Shown here: positions 48,097 to 57,888 of the stretch, piece after piece
Numbering within the stretch: the first letter of the stretch is position 1
Layout of the letters: the number at the start of each line of letters is the position of its first letter
Origin: Bacteroides oleiciplenus YIT 12058
Lineage (GTDB): Bacteria > Bacteroidota > Bacteroidia > Bacteroidales > Bacteroidaceae
Reading direction: 5' to 3'
Assembly (NCBI RefSeq): GCF_000315485.1
Contig: NZ_JH992940.1
Span: forward strand, 248,001-312,000
Length of the DNA stretch: 64,000 nucleotides
Notes under the pieces: generated by a model
What the model was told of the DNA's origin: nothing
Database searches by the model: none
Seen by the model: the letters and a program-made list of their open reading frames with translations, nothing else
Translations under genes and position numbers: made by a program

Positions 48097-50415
48097 TTAT
48101 TCGCTTTTAATTACCTCTGCCGGATTTTGACGGGCTGCGTGCCATACGCGCCAGCCGATACATGCGAAGATGACTATTGCTATACATGCAAAGATAGTTA
48201 GATAGATCCAGACATTGATGGTTGTTTGTTCTATATAATTTTCAAGCCAGCGTTTCATCAGGACATATCCTATCGGGAATGCTACGATGGATGCAATGAG
48301 CAATAAAAGTATATACTCTTTTACGAACATGAGTAGTATATCTTTGATTGTTGCTCCATTCACCTTACGCACAGCTATCTCTTTGCGTCGTTGTTCACAA
48401 CTAAGCGTAACGAGGGAGAAGATGCCAAAAGCTGCAATAAGTACACAAACCACGGCAACAAAGCTCAATAACTTTATCAGTGCATCTTCTGATTTAAGAT
48501 ATCCGGCATATTCTTCTTCTGTGTTGTATAATCTGTATCTCACTTCCGGATATTCCTGGCTGAATATACTGTCTATCTGGTTTTTTAGTTCTTTCCATCT
48601 ACCATTATGAAACTTGATTAAGATTTGCCCTTTCCCTAAAGAAAATCCAATGCCTTTAAGAATATCTATTGCAACTAAAGTATAAGGTTGTACTGGTGCT
48701 GTCGGTACCGTGATGTGGAAGTCTTTAATTATACCTACAATGGTCCATGCTCTATTCTGCTGATAAAGTTTCTTTCCAATCGGATCGCTTATTCCAAGTG
48801 CTTTTACAGCCGATTCATTAATCATTATTTTATTCGTCTCTGTCGGCTTCACCATCTCTCCTTCCAACAGTTTCAGATTGTAAAAGGAGACTGTCTCTTC
48901 ACAATTCCATAGACATAGCATATCTATACTTTTCGCTTCATCTTCTTTCCCGTCCCAATTATCGAAAGTCTGTGAAAAGCCTGATGATTGAGGCAATAAG
49001 CAACAATGTCCGGACACCACCTCCCTTGTACATGAGAATTGTTTGATCTTATTAGCAATGATTTCAAAATCATTGTCCGGATATAAAAGATTGATGGAAG
49101 CTATATCCTTTCTTTCCCATCCTAAATCTGTATTCGTAAGAAAATAGATTTGCTTCATCATCACCATTGTGCAGAACATGAAAAGAATCCCTATTGCTAA
49201 CTGGAATGCAATACTTACTTTACGGAGTGCGTACTTGTTTCCGGTATTCTGGGGGGACGATCGTTTGATGGCGAATGGCACTAACAGAAGTAAAGACAGT
49301 AAAAGAATCCCTGCGAAATAAAGAAGTGATTCTCCATAAATATTCCCGGATATCCCGGACATTTTCTTAAAAGCAGGTAAGACCATCTCAACCAAAGCCA
49401 TACCCAATACCCCGGATAGCAATATGATGTATAGGTACTCCACAGAAAGTAGAATAAATACACCCCCAATGGAGGAACCACATACTTTGCGCAATTCTAT
49501 CTCACGGCTGCGTATCCTCATGCGAGTGATGAACAGAGAGAGATAATTGAACAAAGAACAAAGAATCACCAGACCTCCGGCTACGGAAAATAGTATCAGA
49601 TAATAGAATTGGAAAGATTTGTTCCTATTAATTGATGAATAATGATATTCATTGAGTGGTATTAGCCGGATGTCCTCAAACACTCTGCGGGGATCTCTCG
49701 GATCGGCTTTAGTTTCATTTGCGGCAAGTTTCTTTTGAAAGATTACTGGATCAGTCCCTTTACGTAACTTGATAATGATTTCGAAACTTCCATTACTCCA
49801 ATCATTCTGCCAGCGGCGGAAATATTCTCCCTGTCCCCAGTAGCCAAATGACAGATTACTATGATTGAGATTTGAGAGAATGGCACAAATCGTCAGTGTA
49901 TCATCATTGTAGTTTTTAACTTCTTTGCCCAGTACATTTGTAGAACCAAATAAATGCATGGCTATATCTTCTGTTAAGGCTATCTTGTCATTGGAATACA
50001 TAAAGTCCATGCTTCCTGATAGAATGGATATATTGAACATCTTCATGAAGCAGGAGTCTGCTTGTATATCATTAGTTTTCACCGTACGACCATTTGCTTT
50101 AAGATCTATTTTTTGTCCCCATCTTGTATAGGCACATACAGCTTCCACCTCAGGGAAATCGTTTTTCAGCACAGTCGATGCCGGGTATGGCATGGAAGTA
50201 GAGTACCCGTTTACACCAAATACATTTTCTTTGCAGAGAATATACATCCGGTCGGCTCCTTCGTGGTAAGCATCATACGTCGTTTCATAATGTATCCACA
50301 GGTTAGCAAAGGCGAAGCAGGTGAAGCCTACTGCCAAACCAAAGATGCCGATAATACTTTGTATCTTGTATTTCAGTATATTACGGAATGCTATCTTAAA
50401 ATAATGTTGTATCAT
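48097..50415 (-). CDS. MacB/FtsX-type ABC permease, array gene 7
   Basis: The start is taken as the ATG at 50415 (MIQHYFKIAFRN), as in its neighbours, giving 772 residues; a GTG six codons upstream is possible. The layout is the duplicated MacB form with 8 TM segments. The coupling motifs are REIELRKVCGS and KEIAVRKVNGA. The tail is VWHAARQNPAEVIKSE. It is most like the next upstream gene and the partial gene at the window edge. The gap upstream is 196 bases, the largest within the permease run, and may contain a promoter. Confidence 0.9.
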   Translation of the reverse strand: MIQHYFKIAFRNILKYKIQSIIGIFGLAVGFTCFAFANLWIHYETTYDAYHEGADRMYILCKENVFGVNGYSTSMPYPASTVLKNDFPEVEAVCAYTRWGQKIDLKANGRTVKTNDIQADSCFMKMFNISILSGSMDFMYSNDKIALTEDIAMHLFGSTNVLGKEVKNYNDDTLTICAILSNLNHSNLSFGYWGQGEYFRRWQNDWSNGSFEIIIKLRKGTDPVIFQKKLAANETKADPRDPRRVFEDIRLIPLNEYHYSSINRNKSFQFYYLILFSVAGGLVILCSLFNYLSLFITRMRIRSREIELRKVCGSSIGGVFILLSVEYLYIILLSGVLGMALVEMVLPAFKKMSGISGNIYGESLLYFAGILLLSLLLLVPFAIKRSSPQNTGNKYALRKVSIAFQLAIGILFMFCTMVMMKQIYFLTNTDLGWERKDIASINLLYPDNDFEIIANKIKQFSCTREVVSGHCCLLPQSSGFSQTFDNWDGKEDEAKSIDMLCLWNCEETVSFYNLKLLEGEMVKPTETNKIMINESAVKALGISDPIGKKLYQQNRAWTIVGIIKDFHITVPTAPVQPYTLVAIDILKGIGFSLGKGQILIKFHNGRWKELKNQIDSIFSQEYPEVRYRLYNTEEEYAGYLKSEDALIKLLSFVAVVCVLIAAFGIFSLVTLSCEQRRKEIAVRKVNGATIKDILLMFVKEYILLLLIASIVAFPIGYVLMKRWLENYIEQTTINVWIYLTIFACIAIVIFACIGWRVWHAARQNPAEVIKSE

Positions 50416-50611
50416 GGTTTTAAATTTTCTCACATTTTATTCACTATTGATGGGTTTCACAGAATCTTTTCATATAAAGATTTCAAATTTTGTGCCAAAC
50501 TCATAACAGCTTGTTTAATAGGTGAATATTGAATGTAGTAATATGAAATAAGTGTGCTATACTGCACAAAAGCAGTGCATATTCGCACATGTGTTTCAAG
50601 TTACTCCCGAC
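50416..50611 (-). other. 196-base gap inside the permease array
   Basis: The gap is much longer than the 11-38 bases between other array genes. It holds a small hairpin, ACTGC/GCAGT around 50561-50575 inside GTGC/GCAC arms. I see no full TTTG-N19-TAnnTTTG promoter on the minus strand. Confidence 0.5.
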
Positions 50612-52999
50612 TCATTCACTCTTAATAACTTCTGCCGGATTCTGTCGCGCTGCCTGCCATACACGCCAGCCGATACTAAGGGCAATCACTATCGCAATGC
50701 CTGCCAATATAAAAATGAATGGCAACACTCCTATGTTGACCTGGCGATTGTAAGTCTCAATCCACAGTTTCATGATAATATAGCCTATCGGGAAAGCTAT
50801 CAGTGAAGATATAATCAGAAGCAAAGAATATTCCTTAAGGAAAATATTTAGAATATTACGGATGGTAGCTCCATTCACTTTGCGGATAGCTATTTCCTTC
50901 CGTCGTAGCTCGCAAGTCAATGTAACCAGAGAATAGATACCAAATACAGATATCAGAATACAAATTAATGAGGAAAAACTCAAAAGACTGGATAAAGCAT
51001 CTTCTGACTTCAGGTACTTGTTGTATCTTTCTTCTTCACTATCCAAAAATAATTTGCGGTCAGGAAGTTCAGACTGCTGCATCTCTTCAATACGACGACG
51101 ACATTCTTCCCAGGTTCCCGGCTTGTATTTGAAGAGTACGAAACAACGTGGCCACATATATTTCGATTTGTTTGTATTGACAAATACTGTGTGCGGTAAA
51201 TCTTTTGTAGGAGATTTGTAAGCACAGTCTTTTATAACTCCTATTACGGTCATAGGTGTCACTTCTTTATTACAATAAGAAATGTGTTTTCCGATTGCTT
51301 CTTCAGGTGTCCAGCCCATAGTCCGGGCTGTTGTTTCCATGATATTGACCTCGCGGACATCTGATTTATCTGAAACCCACTCTCCTGCCAGCAGTTGCAT
51401 ATTGTAGAATTTGAAGAACTCTTCTCCTGCTAAAATTTCATCTATACCGAGTGGCTTTTCAATTGTATCATCCAAGCCATCCCATGAGTCGACTTCAAAA
51501 GCAGAATAGGCACCCATGCTGATAAGAGGCCAGTAAACAGGCCTCACAACTTCGGTAACCATGGGTAATGCCTTCACTTTTTCCGCCCACACATTCATGT
51601 CTACATTCATCCAGATACCCAAGGATGCACGGTTCTGATAGTCCATTCCCGTATCTACATTACGTAAATGATAGAGTTGCATTTGCATAATGGTAGTGCA
51701 GAGGATAAATGCTATACAGACAACCAGTTGCACTATAATGCTCCCCTTTCGGCACATATGTCCTATGGCATTTGCATATGGCCTATGTATCGTATTTTGT
51801 AACGAATGGCGGCGGAATATAACGACAGAAAGTATAGCAACGAGAAATGCTAATATTGCCATACCTGCTATGTATATCATGCAATTACCATAAACAGATA
51901 TATCTGTATCAACAATCATGGAATAGCGCAAAAAACAAGGCTTGAGCAGTTCTATGAAAAACATTCCTAATATTGAAGCCAGCAGAATGGTAAATAAGAA
52001 ATCGGTGCTGAGCAATGCTAACAACGAACCTTCGGAAGCTCCGTTTACTTTACGCAAGGCCATCTCACGTTTGCGGGAGCGGAAGCAGTCCATATAAATC
52101 GTCAGATAGTTTACTAATGCGCACAGAATAATGAGTATTCCTGTTATTGAGAAATAAACAATATAACGGAATTGTACAATGAGTTCATCTCCACGAATAA
52201 ATTCATCCGCATAGCGTAATTCTGTGATAGGTTCCAGATAGAAGCGGGTAATTCCGGTCACGTCAGTGTATTTATTCCTTTTCAATTCTTCAGGGAAATT
52301 CCGGTTCATCTTTTCTAAAAGTGCATGAGCGTCACTCCCGTTCTTTACCTTTATCAACAGTCTATAGTGGCTGTTATCCCATGAAGTGTCATCACTGCTC
52401 ATCCACCCCATAATGGAGTATTTAAAATTAGAATGTCTCCCCCAGTCACTTATAACGGCTCCTATGCGATATTCCCTCATATTGTTGGAAGCAATCAGAT
52501 TTTGTCCAATGACCTTGGTAGTGCCAAAAAGTTCACGAGCCATCGTTTCCGTAATGGCCACCTCTTTGGTTTCTCCTGAATTTGATAAATAGAAATTTTG
52601 GCTACCTTCTAAAATCTTTATATCCATCATGCGAATAAAAGTAGAATCCGGCGCAATATACGGACATTCTATCTGTTGTTTGTTTTTTAGGGTGAAGAAA
52701 CTTTGTTGTTCGAATATGCAGAAGTCTTCTATTTCCGAATAAGTGTCTTTTAGATAGCCGCCCAGAGCGTAGGGTACAAAGTTGGAGTAATGTGCTCCGA
52801 AATGCCGGTCGTCCGTTCGTACCAGATAGATACGCTCTGCATCCCTATGAAAATTATCATACGTCATTTCATATTGTATCCAGAAGGTGGACAGGGCAAA
52901 ACAAGCCAGCCCTATTGCTAGGCCGACAATGCTGATTATACTTTGTGTCTTATGTTTCAGTATATTCCGCGATGCCATTTTAAGATAATGCTGTATCAT
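50612..52999 (-). CDS. MacB/FtsX-type ABC permease, array gene 6
   Basis: The 795-residue protein has the type-1 N-terminus (MIQHYLKMASRNILKHKTQS) and the duplicated layout. Both coupling motifs are intact: REMALRKVNGA in the first half and KEIAIRKVNGA in the second. The tail is VWQAARQNPAEVIKSE, nearly identical to array genes 7 and 1. In the first periplasmic domain the MacB-like segments MARELFGTTKVIGQNL and an INE-like turn are seen. It follows array gene 5 by 29 bases. Confidence 0.9.
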   Translation of the reverse strand: MIQHYLKMASRNILKHKTQSIISIVGLAIGLACFALSTFWIQYEMTYDNFHRDAERIYLVRTDDRHFGAHYSNFVPYALGGYLKDTYSEIEDFCIFEQQSFFTLKNKQQIECPYIAPDSTFIRMMDIKILEGSQNFYLSNSGETKEVAITETMARELFGTTKVIGQNLIASNNMREYRIGAVISDWGRHSNFKYSIMGWMSSDDTSWDNSHYRLLIKVKNGSDAHALLEKMNRNFPEELKRNKYTDVTGITRFYLEPITELRYADEFIRGDELIVQFRYIVYFSITGILIILCALVNYLTIYMDCFRSRKREMALRKVNGASEGSLLALLSTDFLFTILLASILGMFFIELLKPCFLRYSMIVDTDISVYGNCMIYIAGMAILAFLVAILSVVIFRRHSLQNTIHRPYANAIGHMCRKGSIIVQLVVCIAFILCTTIMQMQLYHLRNVDTGMDYQNRASLGIWMNVDMNVWAEKVKALPMVTEVVRPVYWPLISMGAYSAFEVDSWDGLDDTIEKPLGIDEILAGEEFFKFYNMQLLAGEWVSDKSDVREVNIMETTARTMGWTPEEAIGKHISYCNKEVTPMTVIGVIKDCAYKSPTKDLPHTVFVNTNKSKYMWPRCFVLFKYKPGTWEECRRRIEEMQQSELPDRKLFLDSEEERYNKYLKSEDALSSLLSFSSLICILISVFGIYSLVTLTCELRRKEIAIRKVNGATIRNILNIFLKEYSLLLIISSLIAFPIGYIIMKLWIETYNRQVNIGVLPFIFILAGIAIVIALSIGWRVWQAARQNPAEVIKSE

Positions 53000-53028
53000 G
53001 ATATTCTATATTTTCTTTGGTAACGTAT

Positions 53029-55440
53029 TTATTCTCCTTTTAATACTTTTGCCGGATTTATCTTTATTGCTTTATGAATTTGCCATCCTAATGTACAAAG
53101 TGAAATCAGCGCAATGAGAAGTCCGGCAGTCAGGAATATCCAGAGTGACAGTGGCGCATGATGATAAAAACTTTCCATATATTTATGAATCAATATATAG
53201 CTGATACAGGAAGCCAGAATAAAAGCAATGCTGAATATATAGCAATATTTACGTAGCAATAATCGGAAGATATCACGGGCAGTGGCTCCGTTTACTTTTC
53301 GTAAAGCTATCTCACGATATCGTTGCTGAATATCATACAGCGATAATCCGAATAATCCCAAACAAGAAATAAGTATTGCAATCATGGCGAAAGTGATATA
53401 AATGCGCGTGGTGCGTTGGTCATCGCGATACAGTGTAGCTATTTCATTTTCGATGAATGAGTAATTGAACTCCCCTTCCCCATTTATTTCATGGAATACT
53501 TTTTCCAGAAATTCAATGGCTTCTTTGCGCTTTCCGGGAACAATAGAGGCCAACAATGGTTGTTGATGACCACCTATACTATAGCAGAATGCCAGTGGAT
53601 AAACAGGGTTGGCCAGATGACCCATTTTGAAATCTTCTATTACACCTACTATTTCATAGGGAGGGTTTGAACTTGCATCTGTACCTACGCTAAACCACAT
53701 TCGTGCATCTGTTTGCATCTTTGTTTTATTGATATCTTCTATGTGAAATACTTTCTTGGCAGTCTCATTAATAATGAATTTGTATTGTGCAAACTGGTCT
53801 TTCTCATCATCCCAGATACGTCCCTCTTTGAGCTTAAAGTCAAAGAGTTCCATATACTTCTGATCCACAAAGTCAACACTGATTTTAGCCTTTTCACCAG
53901 TAGATGCAGTACATTCTGTATGCGGGGGGAACATCTGGATAGGTGAATCACCATAGGTCCATTGGGTAAATAAGGGCGATTCATCCATTTTCCGTTTTAC
54001 CGATTCTACTTTTAAGTCCTCTTCTTTTCTTTTTGCTTCCCATTCTTCCATGGAGGTAATAACATCTCCATATGTTCTATCCGTTGAGAAAAGCGAACAT
54101 TTGATGATATCCTGAGTCTTGTAATTTAAGTCATAATGGAGCACATAATGTAATTGGCGGCTGAAATAAATGGCTGCTATTACTAGACAGATTGTAATGA
54201 TATATTGTACTGACAGGAATATAACACGCGATACCACTGAATTTCCGCCTGTACTGATGGAACGAAGGGAATGAATAGGTGGTGCGTAGTTATAACGCAG
54301 AAATGGGAAGATAGTAGTAAGAAGTGGCATGCCTAACAGTAAAAAGACTGAAAGCCATATATCGAAGTACAAATCTGCCACAACAGGAATTTCAAGCCAT
54401 AAAGTTACAATGCCGCGTGTTATTTCTACAAAAGTCCAAATGAAAAGCAATGCAATGGCTCCCAGAGAAAAGTTTTCAGAATAGAGCTGGAGAAAAACCG
54501 TTTTACCATTAGCCCCAAAAACTTTCTTTATCCCAAATTCCCGGGCACGTTTCAGCATGACTACCGTATGCAGATTTATGTAGTTGAACATACCGACAAG
54601 TAGCAACAGAAAGCTTATAAGCGTGAGAATATTTAAAGAAGTTTGGTTTCCCTTGTAAATAAGAGTGTCATATGTAGCGACTGTTGTATTGGTATAAAAG
54701 CCTTTTAGGGGCACTAACTGGTAGTATATTGCGCGGTCAGAATACGACTTTAATTGCATCGGTACTTTATTTTTCCGATTAAGTTGTATGACGTCTTCGG
54801 GGCGATGCAGTTGTACTAATTGGTTCTCCATACGGCTCCAGGATTTGCTTAATTCTATAGAAATGACAAGATCGAATTGCATGGAGGCTTTTGTGGAAGG
54901 TTCGTCAATAACTCCTGTAACCGTTACTATATTGCCCGTAGAAGTCTTCAATGTTTTGCCTATAGGACTTTCGTGTTTAAACAAACGAGTTGCTAATTTT
55001 TTAGTCATAATGACATCGTCGGGAGAGTGTACTGTACTATTTCCCTCTATTACGGGATAAGGCATCATTTCTAAGAATAAGCTGTCGGCTATCATCGTCT
55101 GGACGGTGAACCGGCGGTTATTTACCATTATGTAATCGTCTGAGAATGGAATAAATTGGCTAACCTTTTCAACACTTGGATCCAATAAAGGATTCTTGAA
55201 ATTGGAATCATTATTACGGTCTATAGCTCCTGCCAAATAAGTTTCCCCATTTTGCGTGACCGTTGTCATCAGAAAAGTACGCTCCAATTCCGGACAGAAG
55301 TGATCTACATTATTTTCCTGGTGAATATAGCGGGCTATGATCAATGCGCAAGATACACTGAACACTAATCCTATGAGGTTAATAAAAGTATATACTTTAA
55401 ATCGCAATAGCATGCGTATGGATAATAAGATTTGTTTCAT
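53029..55440 (-). CDS. MacB/FtsX-type ABC permease, array gene 5
   Basis: The start is taken at 55440 (MKQILLSIRMLLRFK), matching array gene 4, giving 803 residues; an upstream in-frame ATG would overlap the preceding gene by eight bases. It is of type 2: the first coupling motif is REFGIKKVFGA and the second REIALRKVNGA. The MacB-like segments TKKLATRLFKHESPIGKTL and a FDIRQRY-like turn (YDIQQRY) are present. The tail is NPAKVLKGE. It is closest to array gene 4. Confidence 0.9.
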   Translation of the reverse strand: MKQILLSIRMLLRFKVYTFINLIGLVFSVSCALIIARYIHQENNVDHFCPELERTFLMTTVTQNGETYLAGAIDRNNDSNFKNPLLDPSVEKVSQFIPFSDDYIMVNNRRFTVQTMIADSLFLEMMPYPVIEGNSTVHSPDDVIMTKKLATRLFKHESPIGKTLKTSTGNIVTVTGVIDEPSTKASMQFDLVISIELSKSWSRMENQLVQLHRPEDVIQLNRKNKVPMQLKSYSDRAIYYQLVPLKGFYTNTTVATYDTLIYKGNQTSLNILTLISFLLLLVGMFNYINLHTVVMLKRAREFGIKKVFGANGKTVFLQLYSENFSLGAIALLFIWTFVEITRGIVTLWLEIPVVADLYFDIWLSVFLLLGMPLLTTIFPFLRYNYAPPIHSLRSISTGGNSVVSRVIFLSVQYIITICLVIAAIYFSRQLHYVLHYDLNYKTQDIIKCSLFSTDRTYGDVITSMEEWEAKRKEEDLKVESVKRKMDESPLFTQWTYGDSPIQMFPPHTECTASTGEKAKISVDFVDQKYMELFDFKLKEGRIWDDEKDQFAQYKFIINETAKKVFHIEDINKTKMQTDARMWFSVGTDASSNPPYEIVGVIEDFKMGHLANPVYPLAFCYSIGGHQQPLLASIVPGKRKEAIEFLEKVFHEINGEGEFNYSFIENEIATLYRDDQRTTRIYITFAMIAILISCLGLFGLSLYDIQQRYREIALRKVNGATARDIFRLLLRKYCYIFSIAFILASCISYILIHKYMESFYHHAPLSLWIFLTAGLLIALISLCTLGWQIHKAIKINPAKVLKGE

Positions 55441-55468
55441 ATATTCTACTTTTATATTATTATTTTTC

Positions 55469-57874
55469 TTATTCATATTTAATCACTTCTGCCGGATTTA
55501 CATTGGCTGCTTTATAAATCTGCCAGATAATAGTCAATAGTGAAATCAAGGCTGTTGCGCCTATGCCTATAATAAATAAATCGGGAGTGATGGGTGCTTT
55601 ATGGGCAAAGTCTTCTAAATAGAGAACTATCGCCCCGAATGATAACGGAACAGCTATTAATGAGGCTATCCCCAATACTGAGAGATATTTTTTGATGAGC
55701 AAAGGGTATATGTTCTTCCCTTGTGCCCCATTTACTTTACGCAATCCTATTTCCCGGTAACGCTGACGGATATCAAATAAAGAAATGGCCAATAGTCCCA
55801 AAGATGATATAAGAATGGCAACTTTGGCAAACAATGAATAGATATCCACAACCTGGCGGTCTTCATTGTACATGGAAGCTATTTCATCTTCTATCAGTTT
55901 ATATTCGAAGTCAGTGTTTCCCGTAGCTTCTTCATATAGTTTACGCAAGAAGTCGATGACTTCTGCACGTTGTTCGTGCGGATATGAAGCAGTAATAGTC
56001 GTGAGTTCAATTTTTTCATCAAAATATTCGATAATCATGGGAGCGGTAGACTGTGATAAATGCCTGACATTGAAATCTTTTACAACCCCTACGATTTCAA
56101 GTGGAGGATTATATTCAGATGGAACGTTACTGGAAGCCCAACTTGTGTCTTCACCCTGAAGTTTGTCGCGTGTGATATCCTTGACGCCAAATACTTTTTT
56201 GGCAGATTCGTTTATGATACATTTAAAACTATTTTTGGTAAACATCTCATCTATTGAATCATTCCATAGCCTGCCTTCCAGTAGTTGGAATCCGAATAAT
56301 TCCATATAGCGTGGAGACATTCTGGCCCGTAATACCGGTTTGAAACCATTCTCTGCTTGGTTAAGAGCGTAACGTGACTGCTTGAAGTAATGAAGCGGCA
56401 TTGATATTCTGCTCCAATGAGTAAATAATGTGCTTTCACTCATTCGTTTGTTTACTAACTCTTTATTAGCCTGTTGTATTTTCCCTTCTTTCAAAAGATC
56501 TTCTTTCTCTTTCTCATGAAATGAACTTCCTCCTTTGAAAATATACATCTTGCATTCTATTACATCATGAGTACGGAAGCCGAGGTCGGAATGAAGCATG
56601 TATTCGAGTTGCCGTACGAAGAAAAGTGACATGACGATCATATAGATAGTGATGACATATTGAAAACCAAGAAAAAGCATGCGTGAACGGACAGAGAAAC
56701 GTGTAGAAGAAAGTTCACGCATGGAAGAGACTGGAGTGTTATGAGTGAATTTTATAAACGGATAAAATGTAGTCAGTAATGGAAGTACGAATAAGATAAG
56801 AAGAGATATATTCAGGTCATACTTTAAATTTGAGTTCGTAGGAATATACATTTCATTGTAGAACAGATGTCTGGTAATTTCAATAATCAGCCAACAAACA
56901 AATAATGCAGCTCCTGAGAGTAATATGTTCTCAATGTATATCTGAATAAAGATCTCTTTTCTACCTGCTCCATATACCTTTTTTATGCCAAACTCACGGG
57001 CACGTTTGGACATGATGACTGTATAAATATTGGTAAAGTTCAGTATGCCTATAATACCCACCAGAAAGGCTACAATCCATAATACACGAATATAATCTTT
57101 ATTCCCATGTCGGGATAACGCTGACTCTTCATGAGAGGTTGTATAATAATAATCTGCCAATGGTAAATACTGATAGTGCATGGTTTGAAATGTACTCCAT
57201 TGGTCTCGTGGCTGTTCTTTATCATATTTTTTATTTAATCCAGTTATATCCGTACCCGGTGCCATGATTACGGCATAGTTCGGATTTGAGAACCATAATT
57301 CTTCCAGTTCGTCCGATAAAAACATGTCCGGTAGCCATGACGTTTTGGTTTCCGGGGTATCCAATACGCCTACAATGTGAAACTTTCTTCCGATGGAATT
57401 CAGGAAAGTCAAGCCTATAGGATTGGGTACTCCATTTAGCGAATGAAGCCAAAACTCTTTAGTTATGAGCGCATCGTTAGGGCGCTTTATTTTCCCGTTG
57501 CCCATATATATGGGATAAGGAAAGATACTAAAGAATGTACTGTCTACGGACAGAGCATTGACAGTAATTTCTTGTTTTCCAAAATCCATAACCAAATCGG
57601 TACATGGAGTGAATGATGTATAACGTTCTACTGCCGGATCTTTCTCTAAGTCAGATTGGTATCCGGCCAGTTCTTTTGTACCGTCACTGATAGAACGTTC
57701 GATAAAACAAATCCGTTTGTATTCCGGATAACAGTGGTCCACTGTATTCTCCTGATGAATATATCGTGTTATGGTAAATACACAGGCAAGACTAATTGCT
57801 AATCCTATGAAATTGACAAAGGTATACACCTTAAACCGCAATAGCATGCGTATGGATAGTAGAATTTGTTTCAT
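55469..57874 (-). CDS. MacB/FtsX-type ABC permease, array gene 4
   Basis: The 801-residue protein shares with array gene 5 the start MKQILLSIRMLLRFKVYTF and the first coupling motif REFGIKKVYGA. The second is REIGLRKVNGA after FDIRQRY. Two periplasmic domains and eight predicted TM segments are seen. The tail is NPAEVIKYE. It lies 14 bases after array gene 3 and 28 before array gene 5. No adaptor-like protein is encoded nearby. Confidence 0.9.
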   Translation of the reverse strand: MKQILLSIRMLLRFKVYTFVNFIGLAISLACVFTITRYIHQENTVDHCYPEYKRICFIERSISDGTKELAGYQSDLEKDPAVERYTSFTPCTDLVMDFGKQEITVNALSVDSTFFSIFPYPIYMGNGKIKRPNDALITKEFWLHSLNGVPNPIGLTFLNSIGRKFHIVGVLDTPETKTSWLPDMFLSDELEELWFSNPNYAVIMAPGTDITGLNKKYDKEQPRDQWSTFQTMHYQYLPLADYYYTTSHEESALSRHGNKDYIRVLWIVAFLVGIIGILNFTNIYTVIMSKRAREFGIKKVYGAGRKEIFIQIYIENILLSGAALFVCWLIIEITRHLFYNEMYIPTNSNLKYDLNISLLILFVLPLLTTFYPFIKFTHNTPVSSMRELSSTRFSVRSRMLFLGFQYVITIYMIVMSLFFVRQLEYMLHSDLGFRTHDVIECKMYIFKGGSSFHEKEKEDLLKEGKIQQANKELVNKRMSESTLFTHWSRISMPLHYFKQSRYALNQAENGFKPVLRARMSPRYMELFGFQLLEGRLWNDSIDEMFTKNSFKCIINESAKKVFGVKDITRDKLQGEDTSWASSNVPSEYNPPLEIVGVVKDFNVRHLSQSTAPMIIEYFDEKIELTTITASYPHEQRAEVIDFLRKLYEEATGNTDFEYKLIEDEIASMYNEDRQVVDIYSLFAKVAILISSLGLLAISLFDIRQRYREIGLRKVNGAQGKNIYPLLIKKYLSVLGIASLIAVPLSFGAIVLYLEDFAHKAPITPDLFIIGIGATALISLLTIIWQIYKAANVNPAEVIKYE

Positions 57875-57888
57875 ATGTTATGATGTTT

